Origin: Bacillota bacterium
GTDB lineage: Bacteria; Bacillota_E; RBS10-35; JAJYVN01
Assembly (NCBI GenBank): GCA_021846605.1
Contig: JAJZWQ010000047.1
Coordinates: 1-18,289, forward strand
Length of the DNA: 18,289 nucleotides
Direction of reading: 5' to 3'
The stretch's first letter is position 1. Each line of letters opens with the position of its first letter. Below, piece after piece: positions 1 through 11,190 of this stretch. The notes below the pieces were generated by a model that saw only the letters and a list, made by a program, of their open reading frames with translations, was not told where the DNA came from and made no database searches. Made by a program: the position numbers and the translations under genes.

Positions 1-384
1 CGGGAATGTCGAGCACCGAGCCGTCCAGCCCAACCACCCGCTTGCCCCGATACCAAGGTCCGTGGGTCTTGGGCGTGGCCATCGGACGAGCGACGGCATC
101 GAATAACGCGCGCAAGGGCTCCACACCCAGCCGTTGGCGGGCACGCTGATCCCGCCGCGGATCGGCACTTGCCAGTGATCTGCCCAGGCCCGCAACTGGC
201 GCAGCGATTCGACGAGGTTGTGCAACACCTCACGATAGGCCGACGTGCTGAACAGAGCCATCGCGATCAAGAAATACACCATTAACCGCGCTGGCAGCGC
301 CCGCCGGCGCTCCTCCTTCCGGTCGTATCGGAGCAGGATCTCATCGATCAACTCAGGCGGATAGATGCGTGCGAGGTATTGCGG
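1..384 (-). pseudogene. IS4-type transposase, N-terminal fragment with frameshift
   Basis: Reading the minus strand from about 384, one frame gives an N-terminal region typical of IS4-family DDE transposases (IS4_N domain): 'LARIYPPELIDEIL', then 'LPARLMVYFLIAMALFSTS' and 'AYREVLHNLVESL'. Near positions 144-150 the homology jumps to another frame, which reads 'ARQRLGVEPLRALFDAVARP' and ends at the window edge with 'GLDGSVLDIP'. The last stretch is where the first catalytic Asp sits in this family. A one-base deletion after the codons for Ile-Ser explains the shift. In-frame TAG at 387-385 blocks any upstream start, so the N-terminus is also cut. The rest of the gene lies outside the window. 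It is a relic and not expected to make active transposase, unless the shift is a sequencing error. Confidence 0.75.
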
Positions 385-420
385 CTAAAGCCGGGGGATT
401 CCCGGTAATCGCTCACCGGG
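382..420 (-). other. IS605-type right end / possible omega-RNA 3' hairpins
   Basis: Just past the tnpB stop (TCA at 413-415 on the plus strand) two perfect small hairpins follow in the tnpB direction: a 6-bp stem CCCGGT/ACCGGG (401-406 with 415-420) and a 4-bp stem CGGC/GCCG with a TAAA loop (382-393). Subterminal hairpins at this place are characteristic of the right end of IS200/IS605 elements. The omega-RNA guide scaffold of TnpB also ends here. The IS4-type transposase fragment starts immediately afterwards, so the element appears to have inserted into it. The exact element boundary cannot be fixed from one copy. Confidence 0.5.
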
Positions 421-829
421 GCTTCCTGCTTCGCCGGGGTCCGCCCACCCGTTTCCGGGTAGGGCTTACGTCCCCTCCACAGGCAGACGCCACCAGCCCG
501 GCGGCCAGTTCCGCGAGCCCCGCATCCTTGATGTTCTGCGGCGCGTTCACGTACCGGTCCAGGACGGCGCCGCACGCGGAACAGTCCCAGTGCCGCACTT
601 CAAGCGGCAACGCCGCCACGGTGTGCCCGCAGACAGGGCACCGCTTGCTGCTGGGGTAGAAGCGGTCGATCTGGACAAAGGCCCGGCCATACCACCGTGC
701 CTTGTACTCCAGTTGCCGCAGGAGTTCGCTCCAGCCCACGTCGGCGATGCTCTGCGCGAGCGTCGGCTGTGCCAGCATGCCTTTCACGTTCAATCCCTCG
801 GCGCACAGGCGCGGGCGCGTGAGCACGGG
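413..829 (-). pseudogene. tnpB: IS605-family TnpB (OrfB), C-terminal fragment
   Basis: TnpB is an RNA-guided DNA nuclease encoded by IS200/IS605 elements. The C-terminal third is recognisable: 'LNVKGMLAQ', 'DVGWSELLRQLEYKARWYGR', 'DRFYPSSKRCPVCGH', the second zinc-finger half 'DCSACGAVLDR' and 'NAPQNI', then the usual basic tail. The family is about 350-400 residues; only about 140 remain. Upstream of about 829 the frame loses similarity and runs into the terminator of the next gene, so the N-terminal two thirds are gone. The family motif DRDxNAxxNI reads DRYVNAPQNI here: the Asp of the third RuvC motif is Tyr. Both truncation and this change argue for an inactive relic. Confidence 0.8.
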
Positions 830-839
830 CTGCGGCAGC

Positions 840-878
840 AAAAAAGGGGGCGCCCAGCAGAGCCCGCCGGGCACCCCC
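840..878 (-). terminator. Rho-independent terminator after the DUF302 gene
   Basis: On the minus strand a long GC-rich stem is formed by GGGGG-x-GCCC-x-GC with GC-x-GGGC-x-CCCCC (positions 878-846), with a short loop, followed by six T residues (845-840). It begins 26 bp past the stop codon of the DUF302 gene and is the clearest intrinsic terminator in the window. It probably ends the thiC-rhodanese-DUF302 transcript. Confidence 0.9.
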
Positions 879-903
879 GCGGTGCGGCACTCCCCGCTGC
901 GAC

Positions 904-1308
904 CTACCCGTCCGTGCCCCGGGCCGCCTCCTCCGCCGCGGTGACCAGGGTCTTTTCAACCTCCTCGGCCAGCGGTTGCAGCGCATGGTCGCCGAGCAGG
1001 CCGATGAGGGCGCTGGGCAGGGGCACGCCGATCTCGGTCCGCCCATCCCGCTCGTAGACCACCACCTTGCAGGGAAGGAAGTACGAGACCAGCGGGTTGC
1101 TCTCCAGCGCTTCCTTGGCGCGGGGGGCGCTGCAGACCTCCAGGATGCGGAAGCGGCCGTGCAGGTCCAGCCCCTTCTCGCGCAGCTTGTCGTTGACGTC
1201 GAGCGCCCAGAGGACGCTGAAGCGCCGCTTGGCCAGCGCCGCCTCGACGTCCCGGGCGGCCTGGTCCACGGACTTGCCCGTGCTCACCGTGTATCGTGCT
1301 TCGGTCAC
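904..1308 (-). CDS. DUF302 domain protein
   Basis: A 134-residue protein matching the DUF302 family (TT1751-like fold), small soluble proteins of unknown function that often sit beside sulfur or redox genes. Seen features: 'YTVSTGKSVDQAARDVEAAL' at the N-terminus, 'LREKG' after the first helix, 'FRILEVCSAPRAKEAL' with the cysteine often found in this family, then 'LLPCKVVVYE'-like 'FLPCKVVVYERDG' and a C-terminal helix. The GTG start at 1308 is preferred because a G-rich Shine-Dalgarno tract lies about 6 bases upstream; an in-frame GTG at 1323 would add five residues without a good ribosome site. It starts 23 bp after the rhodanese stop, so the two are probably co-transcribed. The function is not known. 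Confidence 0.85.
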   Translation of the reverse strand: MTEARYTVSTGKSVDQAARDVEAALAKRRFSVLWALDVNDKLREKGLDLHGRFRILEVCSAPRAKEALESNPLVSYFLPCKVVVYERDGRTEIGVPLPSALIGLLGDHALQPLAEEVEKTLVTAAEEAARGTDG

Positions 1309-1331
1309 TGTGATCCCCCCCACTCTCGCGG

Positions 1332-1670
1332 CTATCCCCGGGCAACCGGACCCCGCCAGCCGAGCATGCCTCCGGACATGTTCTGGACGCGATAGCCGCT
1401 GCGAGCCAGCAGCGCGGTCGCCCGGGCGCTGCGTGCGCCGCTACGGCAGACGCAGACGACGGGCCGGTCCTTGGGCAGCTCGCCCAAGCGCCCCCCGAGG
1501 TCGGGGAGGGGAATGAGCCGGGCCTGCGGGATATGTTCGGAGGCATACTCCTGCGGGGAGCGCACATCGACGACCACGGGCGGATCCGGCTGGCCCAGCG
1601 CTTGGGCCAGTTGGTGCGGGGTGATGTTTGCCGAGGCCCCGCCTCCGCCCCCCATGAGCCGATTCCACAC
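1332..1670 (-). CDS. Single-domain rhodanese-like sulfurtransferase
   Basis: A 112-residue rhodanese-homology domain protein, probably cytoplasmic. Such proteins carry sulfane sulfur as a persulfide on a loop cysteine. Visible motifs: 'ITPHQLAQAL' (entry helix), 'VVVDVRSPQEYASEHIPQA' (residues about 32-50), active-site loop 'CRSGARS' with Cys75, and the closing 'NMSGGMLGW'. Cys73 lies two residues before the catalytic cysteine. The GTG start at 1670 has a strong AAGGAGGAG ribosome site 7 bases upstream; a later ATG at 1655 is less likely. It lies between thiC (66 bp away) and the DUF302 gene. A role in sulfur supply for the thiamine thiazole moiety is possible but not shown, because no thiazole genes are present. 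Confidence 0.9.
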   Translation of the reverse strand: MWNRLMGGGGGASANITPHQLAQALGQPDPPVVVDVRSPQEYASEHIPQARLIPLPDLGGRLGELPKDRPVVCVCRSGARSARATALLARSGYRVQNMSGGMLGWRGPVARG

Positions 1671-1691
1671 GAGATATCTCCTCCTTACGGC

Positions 1692-1734
1692 GGGCGGGAC
1701 GCGGGGGGCGGCCGCGCCGCCCCCGCGTCCCGCC
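1692..1734 (-). terminator. GC hairpin between thiC and the rhodanese gene
   Basis: A long inverted repeat lies directly after the thiC stop: arms built on GGCGGGACGCGGGGG and its complement around a short GCGGCC-type centre. There is no T tract on the minus strand, and the rhodanese ribosome site begins a few bases later. It could be an attenuator or a processing or mRNA-stabilising stem between the two genes, not a full terminator. Confidence 0.5.
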
Positions 1735-1735
1735 G

Positions 1736-7095
<5,360 letters not shown>

Positions 7096-7218
7096 TCCCG
7101 CGCCCCCGGGGTGGAAGTCCACGGCCGGCTGGCGGCGCGCGGACAGCGCCACCGCGCAACCCGGCGGGGCCCGCGGACGTCCTAACGCGCTGCGGGGGTC
7201 CGGCGCGCGGCACGGCTC

Positions 7219-7279
7219 GGCGCCCCGAACAGACTAAAGGGAATGCCCATGGCTGCGGGAATCTGTCGGGGGTCGCGCC
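7219..7279 (+). promoter_or_regulatory. Predicted structured leader upstream of the uppP-like gene
   Basis: An outer stem GGCGC/GCGCC (7219-7223 with 7275-7279) continues into CCCG/CGGG (7224-7227 with 7267-7270) and, after one bulged A, ACAGA/TCTGT (7229-7233 with 7262-7266). It encloses a 28-base core holding GGGAATGCCC, CATGG and GCGGG. The total is 14 potential base pairs, and the structure ends about 40 bases before the TTG start. No known riboswitch class is recognised by eye. It could be a terminal hairpin of the rhamnosidase transcript, but no T run follows. Confidence 0.4.
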
Positions 7280-7319
7280 TTCCGTCTGAAAGCGCTGACG
7301 ATCGAGGGGGGCTCCGCGC

Positions 7320-8165
7320 TTGTCACATATGCTCCTCGCCGTGTTGGCCGGGCTGGTGCAGGGGGTCGTCGAATGGCTGCCGGTCAGCAGCAAGACGATG
7401 ATCACCCTCATCTTCGCCGCTGGCGGCCTGTCCCTGAGCACGGGGTACGTCATGGGGCTGTTGGCCAACTTCGGCTCGTTCTTCGCCGCCCTGTGGTTCT
7501 TCCGCCAAGACATCCTGCTGGCGATCTCGGGCCTACGCCATCCGTTTGCGGACAGCGAGGACGCGCGCACCCTGCGCTACCTGTTCCTGGCCACGCTGGC
7601 GACCGGCATCATCGGCATACCGATCTACAAGGTGGTCAAGAGCGCCTTCACCGCGACGAACGGGTCCGTGGCCATGGTCGGCATCGGCGTGCTGCTGCTG
7701 GCCACCAGCGGTGTGAACTACTGGCGGGAACGGGTGGCGCGCGAGAAGGCCCAGGGTGAGGACGGGCAGGTCGCGACGGGCGTGCCGGGGCCCGGGGTAT
7801 CGCTGCTGGTCGGCGCCTGCCAGGGCCTGGCGGCCCTCCCCGGGATCAGCCGGAGCGCGATGACGGTCACTCCCCTGCTGCTGCTGGGTTCCACCGTGTC
7901 CCGCGCCCTGCGCCTCTCCTTCCTGCTCGACGTACTGGGGCTTTTGGGCGCCGGCATCGTGCCCCTGGTGGTGGGGTCCACCGGCCTGCACTCGGTGGCC
8001 AGCGTGGGCTGGGGGCCCGTCGTGCTCATGGTGGCGGTCGCCGCGGTGACCAGCTTCTTCATGATCGCCGGGGTGCTCCAGATCGCCAGCCGGCTGCGGG
8101 GTTCGGCCGTGACCGCCGCGATCGGCGTGCTGACGATCCTGGCGGCCGTGGTGGTGCCGCGCTGA
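7320..8165 (+). CDS. uppP: UppP/BacA-like undecaprenyl-diphosphate phosphatase
   Basis: A 281-residue polytopic membrane protein of the UppP (BacA) family, which dephosphorylates undecaprenyl pyrophosphate to recycle the lipid carrier of cell-wall synthesis. Motif 1 is 'QGVVEWLPVSSKTM' (residues 14-27) and motif 2 'PGISRSAMT' (residues 174-182), with hydrophobic helices between and after. Canonical UppP has ExxP(I/V)SSTGH; here the sequence after SS is Lys-Thr-Met, so the usual His is missing, while Glu18, Ser23/24, Ser177, Arg178 and Ser179 remain. It may be a divergent subfamily with a related lipid diphosphate substrate. Start: TTG 7320 has a GAGGGGGG ribosome site about 10 bases upstream; the ATG at 7329 is the alternative. 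The broken phosphodiesterase gene starts 13 bp later. Confidence 0.8.
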   Translation: MSHMLLAVLAGLVQGVVEWLPVSSKTMITLIFAAGGLSLSTGYVMGLLANFGSFFAALWFFRQDILLAISGLRHPFADSEDARTLRYLFLATLATGIIGIPIYKVVKSAFTATNGSVAMVGIGVLLLATSGVNYWRERVAREKAQGEDGQVATGVPGPGVSLLVGACQGLAALPGISRSAMTVTPLLLLGSTVSRALRLSFLLDVLGLLGAGIVPLVVGSTGLHSVASVGWGPVVLMVAVAAVTSFFMIAGVLQIASRLRGSAVTAAIGVLTILAAVVVPR

Positions 8166-8178
8166 CCGCCCGGGGTAG

Positions 8179-9170
8179 GTGACTGGCGCGGATGGGGGCG
8201 AGCGGCGGGTGCGGCCGGCCTACGGGGGTGCCAGCCTGGTCAACCTGACCGCCTCCATCGCGGGCCACTTCGGACTGGACGCCCCCACCCTCCGCTGACC
8301 GACGGGCTGGACGGCCAGGGGGCCCGCCGGGGCTGCGGCGGTTGCTGGCCGACGGGGACGCCCGCATCACGCGCATCACGTCGGTCTTCCCGTCGACCAC
8401 GGCCGCTGCCCTGTCCAGCATCCACGCCGGGCGCACGCCGGCCGAGCACGGCTACCTGGGGTATTCGGTGTGGCTGGACGCGGGGGCCCCGCGCTCCGCG
8501 TTGGCCGGCCCGCTGGCGATCTTCTCCGCGCTGGCGGCGCGCGGGGTGACCTGCCGGGTCGTCACCAGCGCGGCCATCGCCGACAGCGCCCTGTCCGCTT
8601 GGCACTTCGCGGGCGCCGACTACCGGCGCTGGTACAGCTCAACACCCTGCCCAGCCTGCTGGCGGACGCGGCGGCGACCGCGTCGCCCACCTACATCTGG
8701 GCCTACTGGCCCACGCACGACCACGTCTGTCACGTCCACGGGCCGGCAAGCCCCGAGGCGGCCGACGAGCTGGCGGTCCTCAACCTGGTGCTGCAACGGT
8801 CAGCGGGCGCCTGCCCAGGGACGGGCGCACCCTGCTGCTGCTCTTCGGGGACCACAGCCAGATAAGGCGTTGGCTCCGGCACAGGCCGTGTACCTGGACG
8901 CTATGGTCTCCCGCCCGCCCACCGGGGACCGCGCTCTACCTGCGGGCGGAACCTGGGCTGGCCGAGCGCCTGGGCGGAGCCGCCGAGGTGGTCGAGATGG
9001 AGCCTCTCTGGGCCGAGGGGTGGTTCGGCGGCCGCCGCCCGACCCCGCCTTCCGCCTGCGCACCGGGGACCTCTTGGCCTGCACCAGTTCGTCTGGCGGG
9101 CCAGCCGCCTCCTGTGGCGCGGGGGCCACGGGGGCTGGTGCCGCTGGTCGCGCTACGCGTGTCGCGGGGG
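8179..9170 (+). pseudogene. Type I phosphodiesterase / alkaline-phosphatase-like protein, multiply frameshifted
   Basis: Pieces of one metal-dependent phosphodiesterase/nucleotide pyrophosphatase-family protein (PF01663-like) appear in order but in different frames: 'VRPAYGGASLVNLTASIAGH' (from GTG 8179 or 8209), a stop and shift near 8298, 'ITSVFPSTTAAALSSIHAG' with the nucleophile Thr region and 'TPAEHGYLGY' (8370-8470), a shift near 8630, 'TYIWAYWPTHDHVCHVHG' with metal-binding Asp/His residues (8690-8740), a shift near 8800, 'GRTLLLLFGDHSQI' with the DH metal motif (8825-8865), more shifts, 'ALYLRAEPGLAERLGG' (8935-8975), 'RRPDPAFRLRTGDLLA' (9036-9080) and 'GLVPLVALRV' at the end. At least four shifts are needed. 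It is adjacent to uppP, as in an operon. It is dead unless the assembly is poor here. Confidence 0.8.
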
Positions 9171-9172
9171 GG

Positions 9173-9781
9173 TCAGGGCGGCGGGCTCCCCCCGCGCGGC
9201 AGCATGTCGGGGCAGAAGGCCTCCAGGCCATCCACGCTGGACGCGTTGTGGTCGGCCACGTAGTCCATCAGGGCATCCGGACCGGTGCGGCGCTTGCGCC
9301 CGACCCAGTCCGCCTGCTGGGGGCGCATGCCCTCGTACCGCATCCGCGGGACGCCGTAGCCACAGGAATCGGCGACGCGCCGCACGTCGACGACGATGAC
9401 GGCCCGGGCGCCGTCGCGGGCCGCCTCCAGGCCGGACAGGTCCATCTCCGCGCGCAGCTCCTCGAATCCGGGCGCGCCGATCTGGACCACCCTGCCCCGG
9501 CCGTGCAGGCGGACGATCCGCGGCGGACCGGCAAAGGCGCAGAGCATGACGACGATGCGGCCGTTCTCGCGCAGGTGCGCGACCGTCTCCGCGCCGCTGC
9601 CGACGAGGTCCAGGTAGGCGACGCGCCGTGGACCGAGGATGCGCAGGGTACCGATGGGCCCCTTGGGGGAGACGTTGACGTGCCCGCCCGCCGCCAGGGG
9701 CGCGGTGCCGACGAAGAACACGTGCTGCGCGCGGATCCAGGCGGCAAGCCCGTCGTCGATCCTGTCGAACACCCTGCCCAT
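9173..9781 (-). CDS. Pyridoxamine 5'-phosphate oxidase-family protein
   Basis: A 202-residue soluble protein with the split-barrel FMN-binding fold of the PPOX family. The N-terminal half carries the family pattern: 'WIRAQHVFFVGTAPLAAGGHVNVSPKG', 'VAYLDLVGSGAETVAHLRENGRIVVMLCAF', 'PPRIVRLHGRGRVV'. This subgroup is widespread but its substrate is unknown; it should not be called PdxH. The C-terminal part 'CGYGVPRMRYEG' and 'DYVADHNASSVDGLEAF' is typical of the same subgroup. Start ATG 9781 has a GGGAGG site about 11 bases upstream. It converges with the broken phosphodiesterase gene and follows the GNAT gene after a 169-bp gap in which no promoter or terminator is clear. Confidence 0.9.
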   Translation of the reverse strand: MGRVFDRIDDGLAAWIRAQHVFFVGTAPLAAGGHVNVSPKGPIGTLRILGPRRVAYLDLVGSGAETVAHLRENGRIVVMLCAFAGPPRIVRLHGRGRVVQIGAPGFEELRAEMDLSGLEAARDGARAVIVVDVRRVADSCGYGVPRMRYEGMRPQQADWVGRKRRTGPDALMDYVADHNASSVDGLEAFCPDMLPRGGSPPP

Positions 9782-9950
9782 GGCTGCCGGCGCCTCCCGG
9801 GTCCGGACCGCGGGATCCCGCGCCCACGGCAGGGGCGCACGACCGCCGTCCGGCGCGCACGCTTTCTCCCCGTGTCCACCGAACTCCCCCTCGGCCGCGG
9901 GAGGACGGGCCCCGGACGCGCGGCGCCGCGGCCCCTGGCCCCAGGGTGGG

Positions 9951-10871
9951 TCAGGGCTCCGGCGGGGGGTCGGCGACCCAGGTCCTGTCCTCGCGCGCCA
10001 GCACACCCCAGCCCAAGCGGTCATAGAGGTGGGCCGCCCGCGCCCCTTCGTCGTCCACGCCCACCGCCAGCAGCACGCGCGTGCACCCCGCAAGCCGCAT
10101 CCACGCCACGGCGTGGGTCAACAGCCAGGTACCCACCCCGCGGCCGCGCCAGTCCGCCTCGACCTCGAAGTCCTCGATGGTCGCCCACCCGGCCAGGGCC
10201 GGCAGCGCACCGCCCTCGGAGAGATCCGCGCAGAGATCACAGGCGCCGATCTCGCGCCCTCCGTACCAGGCGACCAGGCGGGTGGCCCCCCCTCGCCCCA
10301 ACTGGCGGTCCAGGCGCAATCCGTCCACCGGCGCCGCGGGCACGTCCCGCCGGGGCAGCCAACCGCCCCACACCGTCTCCTGGGCGGCCCCCCCCTGCTC
10401 GGCCCGGAACCCCGCCCGTCCCAGCATGGCGGCCACATGGGGCCACGCGTCGGGAACGCCGCAGAAGACGGGTACCGGCAGGTCCACGCCGGCGTACGCC
10501 CGGCGCACCCCCCACGCCCCCAGGCAGCGGCGGGCCGCCCGCAGGAGTGCGTCGCCCGCGGCGGGACGGCGGGGGTCGGCCAGGGCCCAGGAGATCTCTC
10601 CGGCCCCCCGGTAGTCGTCGGTCACATCCTCGGTGGCCCTGTAGCGCACAAGGTGGGCCGCGGCCACGACGCCCCTGGGTTCCACGGCGCAGAGGGTGCG
10701 CCGTTCGGCGATCCAGGGGTCGAGTATAGGCTGCCGCGGGTTCCGGACGAGGTGGGCGGCGATGTGGGCGGCGGGCAGGCTCCACCCGGGGACCACGGCG
10801 GAGAGGTGCCAGTTGACCAGGCGCTGCAGGTCCCCGAGATGGCGGGATGCGTCGAACGGCTCGACAGACAC
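9951..10871 (-). CDS. GNAT-family N-acetyltransferase
   Basis: A 306-residue protein with a C-terminal GNAT domain, which transfers acetyl from acetyl-CoA to an amine. The acetyl-CoA motif is 'WRGRGVGTWLLTHAVAW' (residues about 245-262), preceded by strand 'WATIEDFEVEADWRG' and followed by 'CTRVLLAVGVDDEGARAAHLYDRLGWGV', as in the family. The N-terminal half ('ISWALADPRRPAAGDALLRAARRCLGAWG', 'GVPDAWPHVAAMLGRAGF') looks like a second, weaker GNAT-like repeat. The GTG start at 10871 has GGGGAGGA 6 bases upstream; a longer open frame to 10979 lacks a ribosome site. The substrate is unknown. It is divergent from the ABC-F gene. Confidence 0.88.
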   Translation of the reverse strand: MSVEPFDASRHLGDLQRLVNWHLSAVVPGWSLPAAHIAAHLVRNPRQPILDPWIAERRTLCAVEPRGVVAAAHLVRYRATEDVTDDYRGAGEISWALADPRRPAAGDALLRAARRCLGAWGVRRAYAGVDLPVPVFCGVPDAWPHVAAMLGRAGFRAEQGGAAQETVWGGWLPRRDVPAAPVDGLRLDRQLGRGGATRLVAWYGGREIGACDLCADLSEGGALPALAGWATIEDFEVEADWRGRGVGTWLLTHAVAWMRLAGCTRVLLAVGVDDEGARAAHLYDRLGWGVLAREDRTWVADPPPEP

Positions 10872-11010
10872 GTCCAGTCCTCCCCTCGGTGCGTGGGCGC
10901 GGAGCCGAAGGGGCCGGGGAGGGGGACGCGCGGGTGCCGATGGCGTCAATGGGCACAGCATACCACAACCGCCCACCACACGCCCCGTTCGGGCGGAATG
11001 CCATCACCCC

Positions 11011-11039
11011 TTGGCGTCTCCACCCGACTCCATTAGAAT
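11011..11039 (+). promoter_or_regulatory. Sigma-70-type promoter of the ABC-F gene
   Basis: TTGGCG (11011-11016) and TAGAAT (11034-11039) are separated by exactly 17 bp, close to the consensus TTGACA-17-TATAAT. Expected transcription start is near 11046, which coincides with the ATG of a 12-codon ORF. It is placed in the gap between the divergent GNAT and ABC-F genes. Confidence 0.6.
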
Positions 11040-11045
11040 GGAGGC

Positions 11046-11084
11046 ATGCGGAAGTTCTTCGTCTGGCGTCGGATCACCGGCTAG
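11046..11084 (+). CDS. Putative 12-residue leader peptide of the ABC-F gene
   Basis: The ORF reads MRKFFVWRRITG and stops with TAG at 11082-11084, inside the first base pairs of a hairpin. ABC-F antibiotic-resistance genes are often controlled by a translated leader peptide, which makes this ORF suspicious. A GGAGG lies only one base before the ATG, too close for a normal ribosome site; with the predicted start of transcription near 11046 it could instead be read as a leaderless ORF. Translation is an inference. Confidence 0.35.
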   Translation: MRKFFVWRRITG

Positions 11085-11190
11085 CGCGTGGGGAAGGGGT
11101 TACCCTGCCCATTTCGCGCTCATGCCGGGAACGGCGTCGGGTGAGGGGCCGCATCCTTGTTTCACCCGTCCCGTTCCCCCACAGGGGGAA
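11083..11190 (+). promoter_or_regulatory. Three successive hairpins in the ABC-F leader
   Basis: Hairpin 1 pairs AGCGCG with CGCGCT (11083-11088 with 11115-11120) plus inner GGG/CCC blocks. Hairpin 2 pairs GGGTGA with TCACCC (about 11139-11168), with inner AGGGG/CCTT. Hairpin 3 is a perfect 8-bp stem GTTCCCCC/GGGGGAAC with an ACA loop (about 11172-11190). None is followed by a clear T run. Together with the short ORF this resembles a ribosome-mediated attenuator, but folding has not been computed. Confidence 0.5.

Noticed and set aside
7096..7320. Cobalamin or SAM riboswitch before uppP
   Set aside because: Short resemblances (GGGAAT, GCGGG) occur, but the conserved boxes of these classes are not there.
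7249..7400. Short ORF starting ATGGCTGCGGGA before uppP
   Set aside because: It lies inside the predicted stem and runs into uppP in another frame with Cys/Arg/Ser-rich translation; no support as a gene.
9782..9950. Promoter or terminator between the PPOX and GNAT genes
   Set aside because: Only generic GC palindromes are seen; no -10/-35 pair or T tract.
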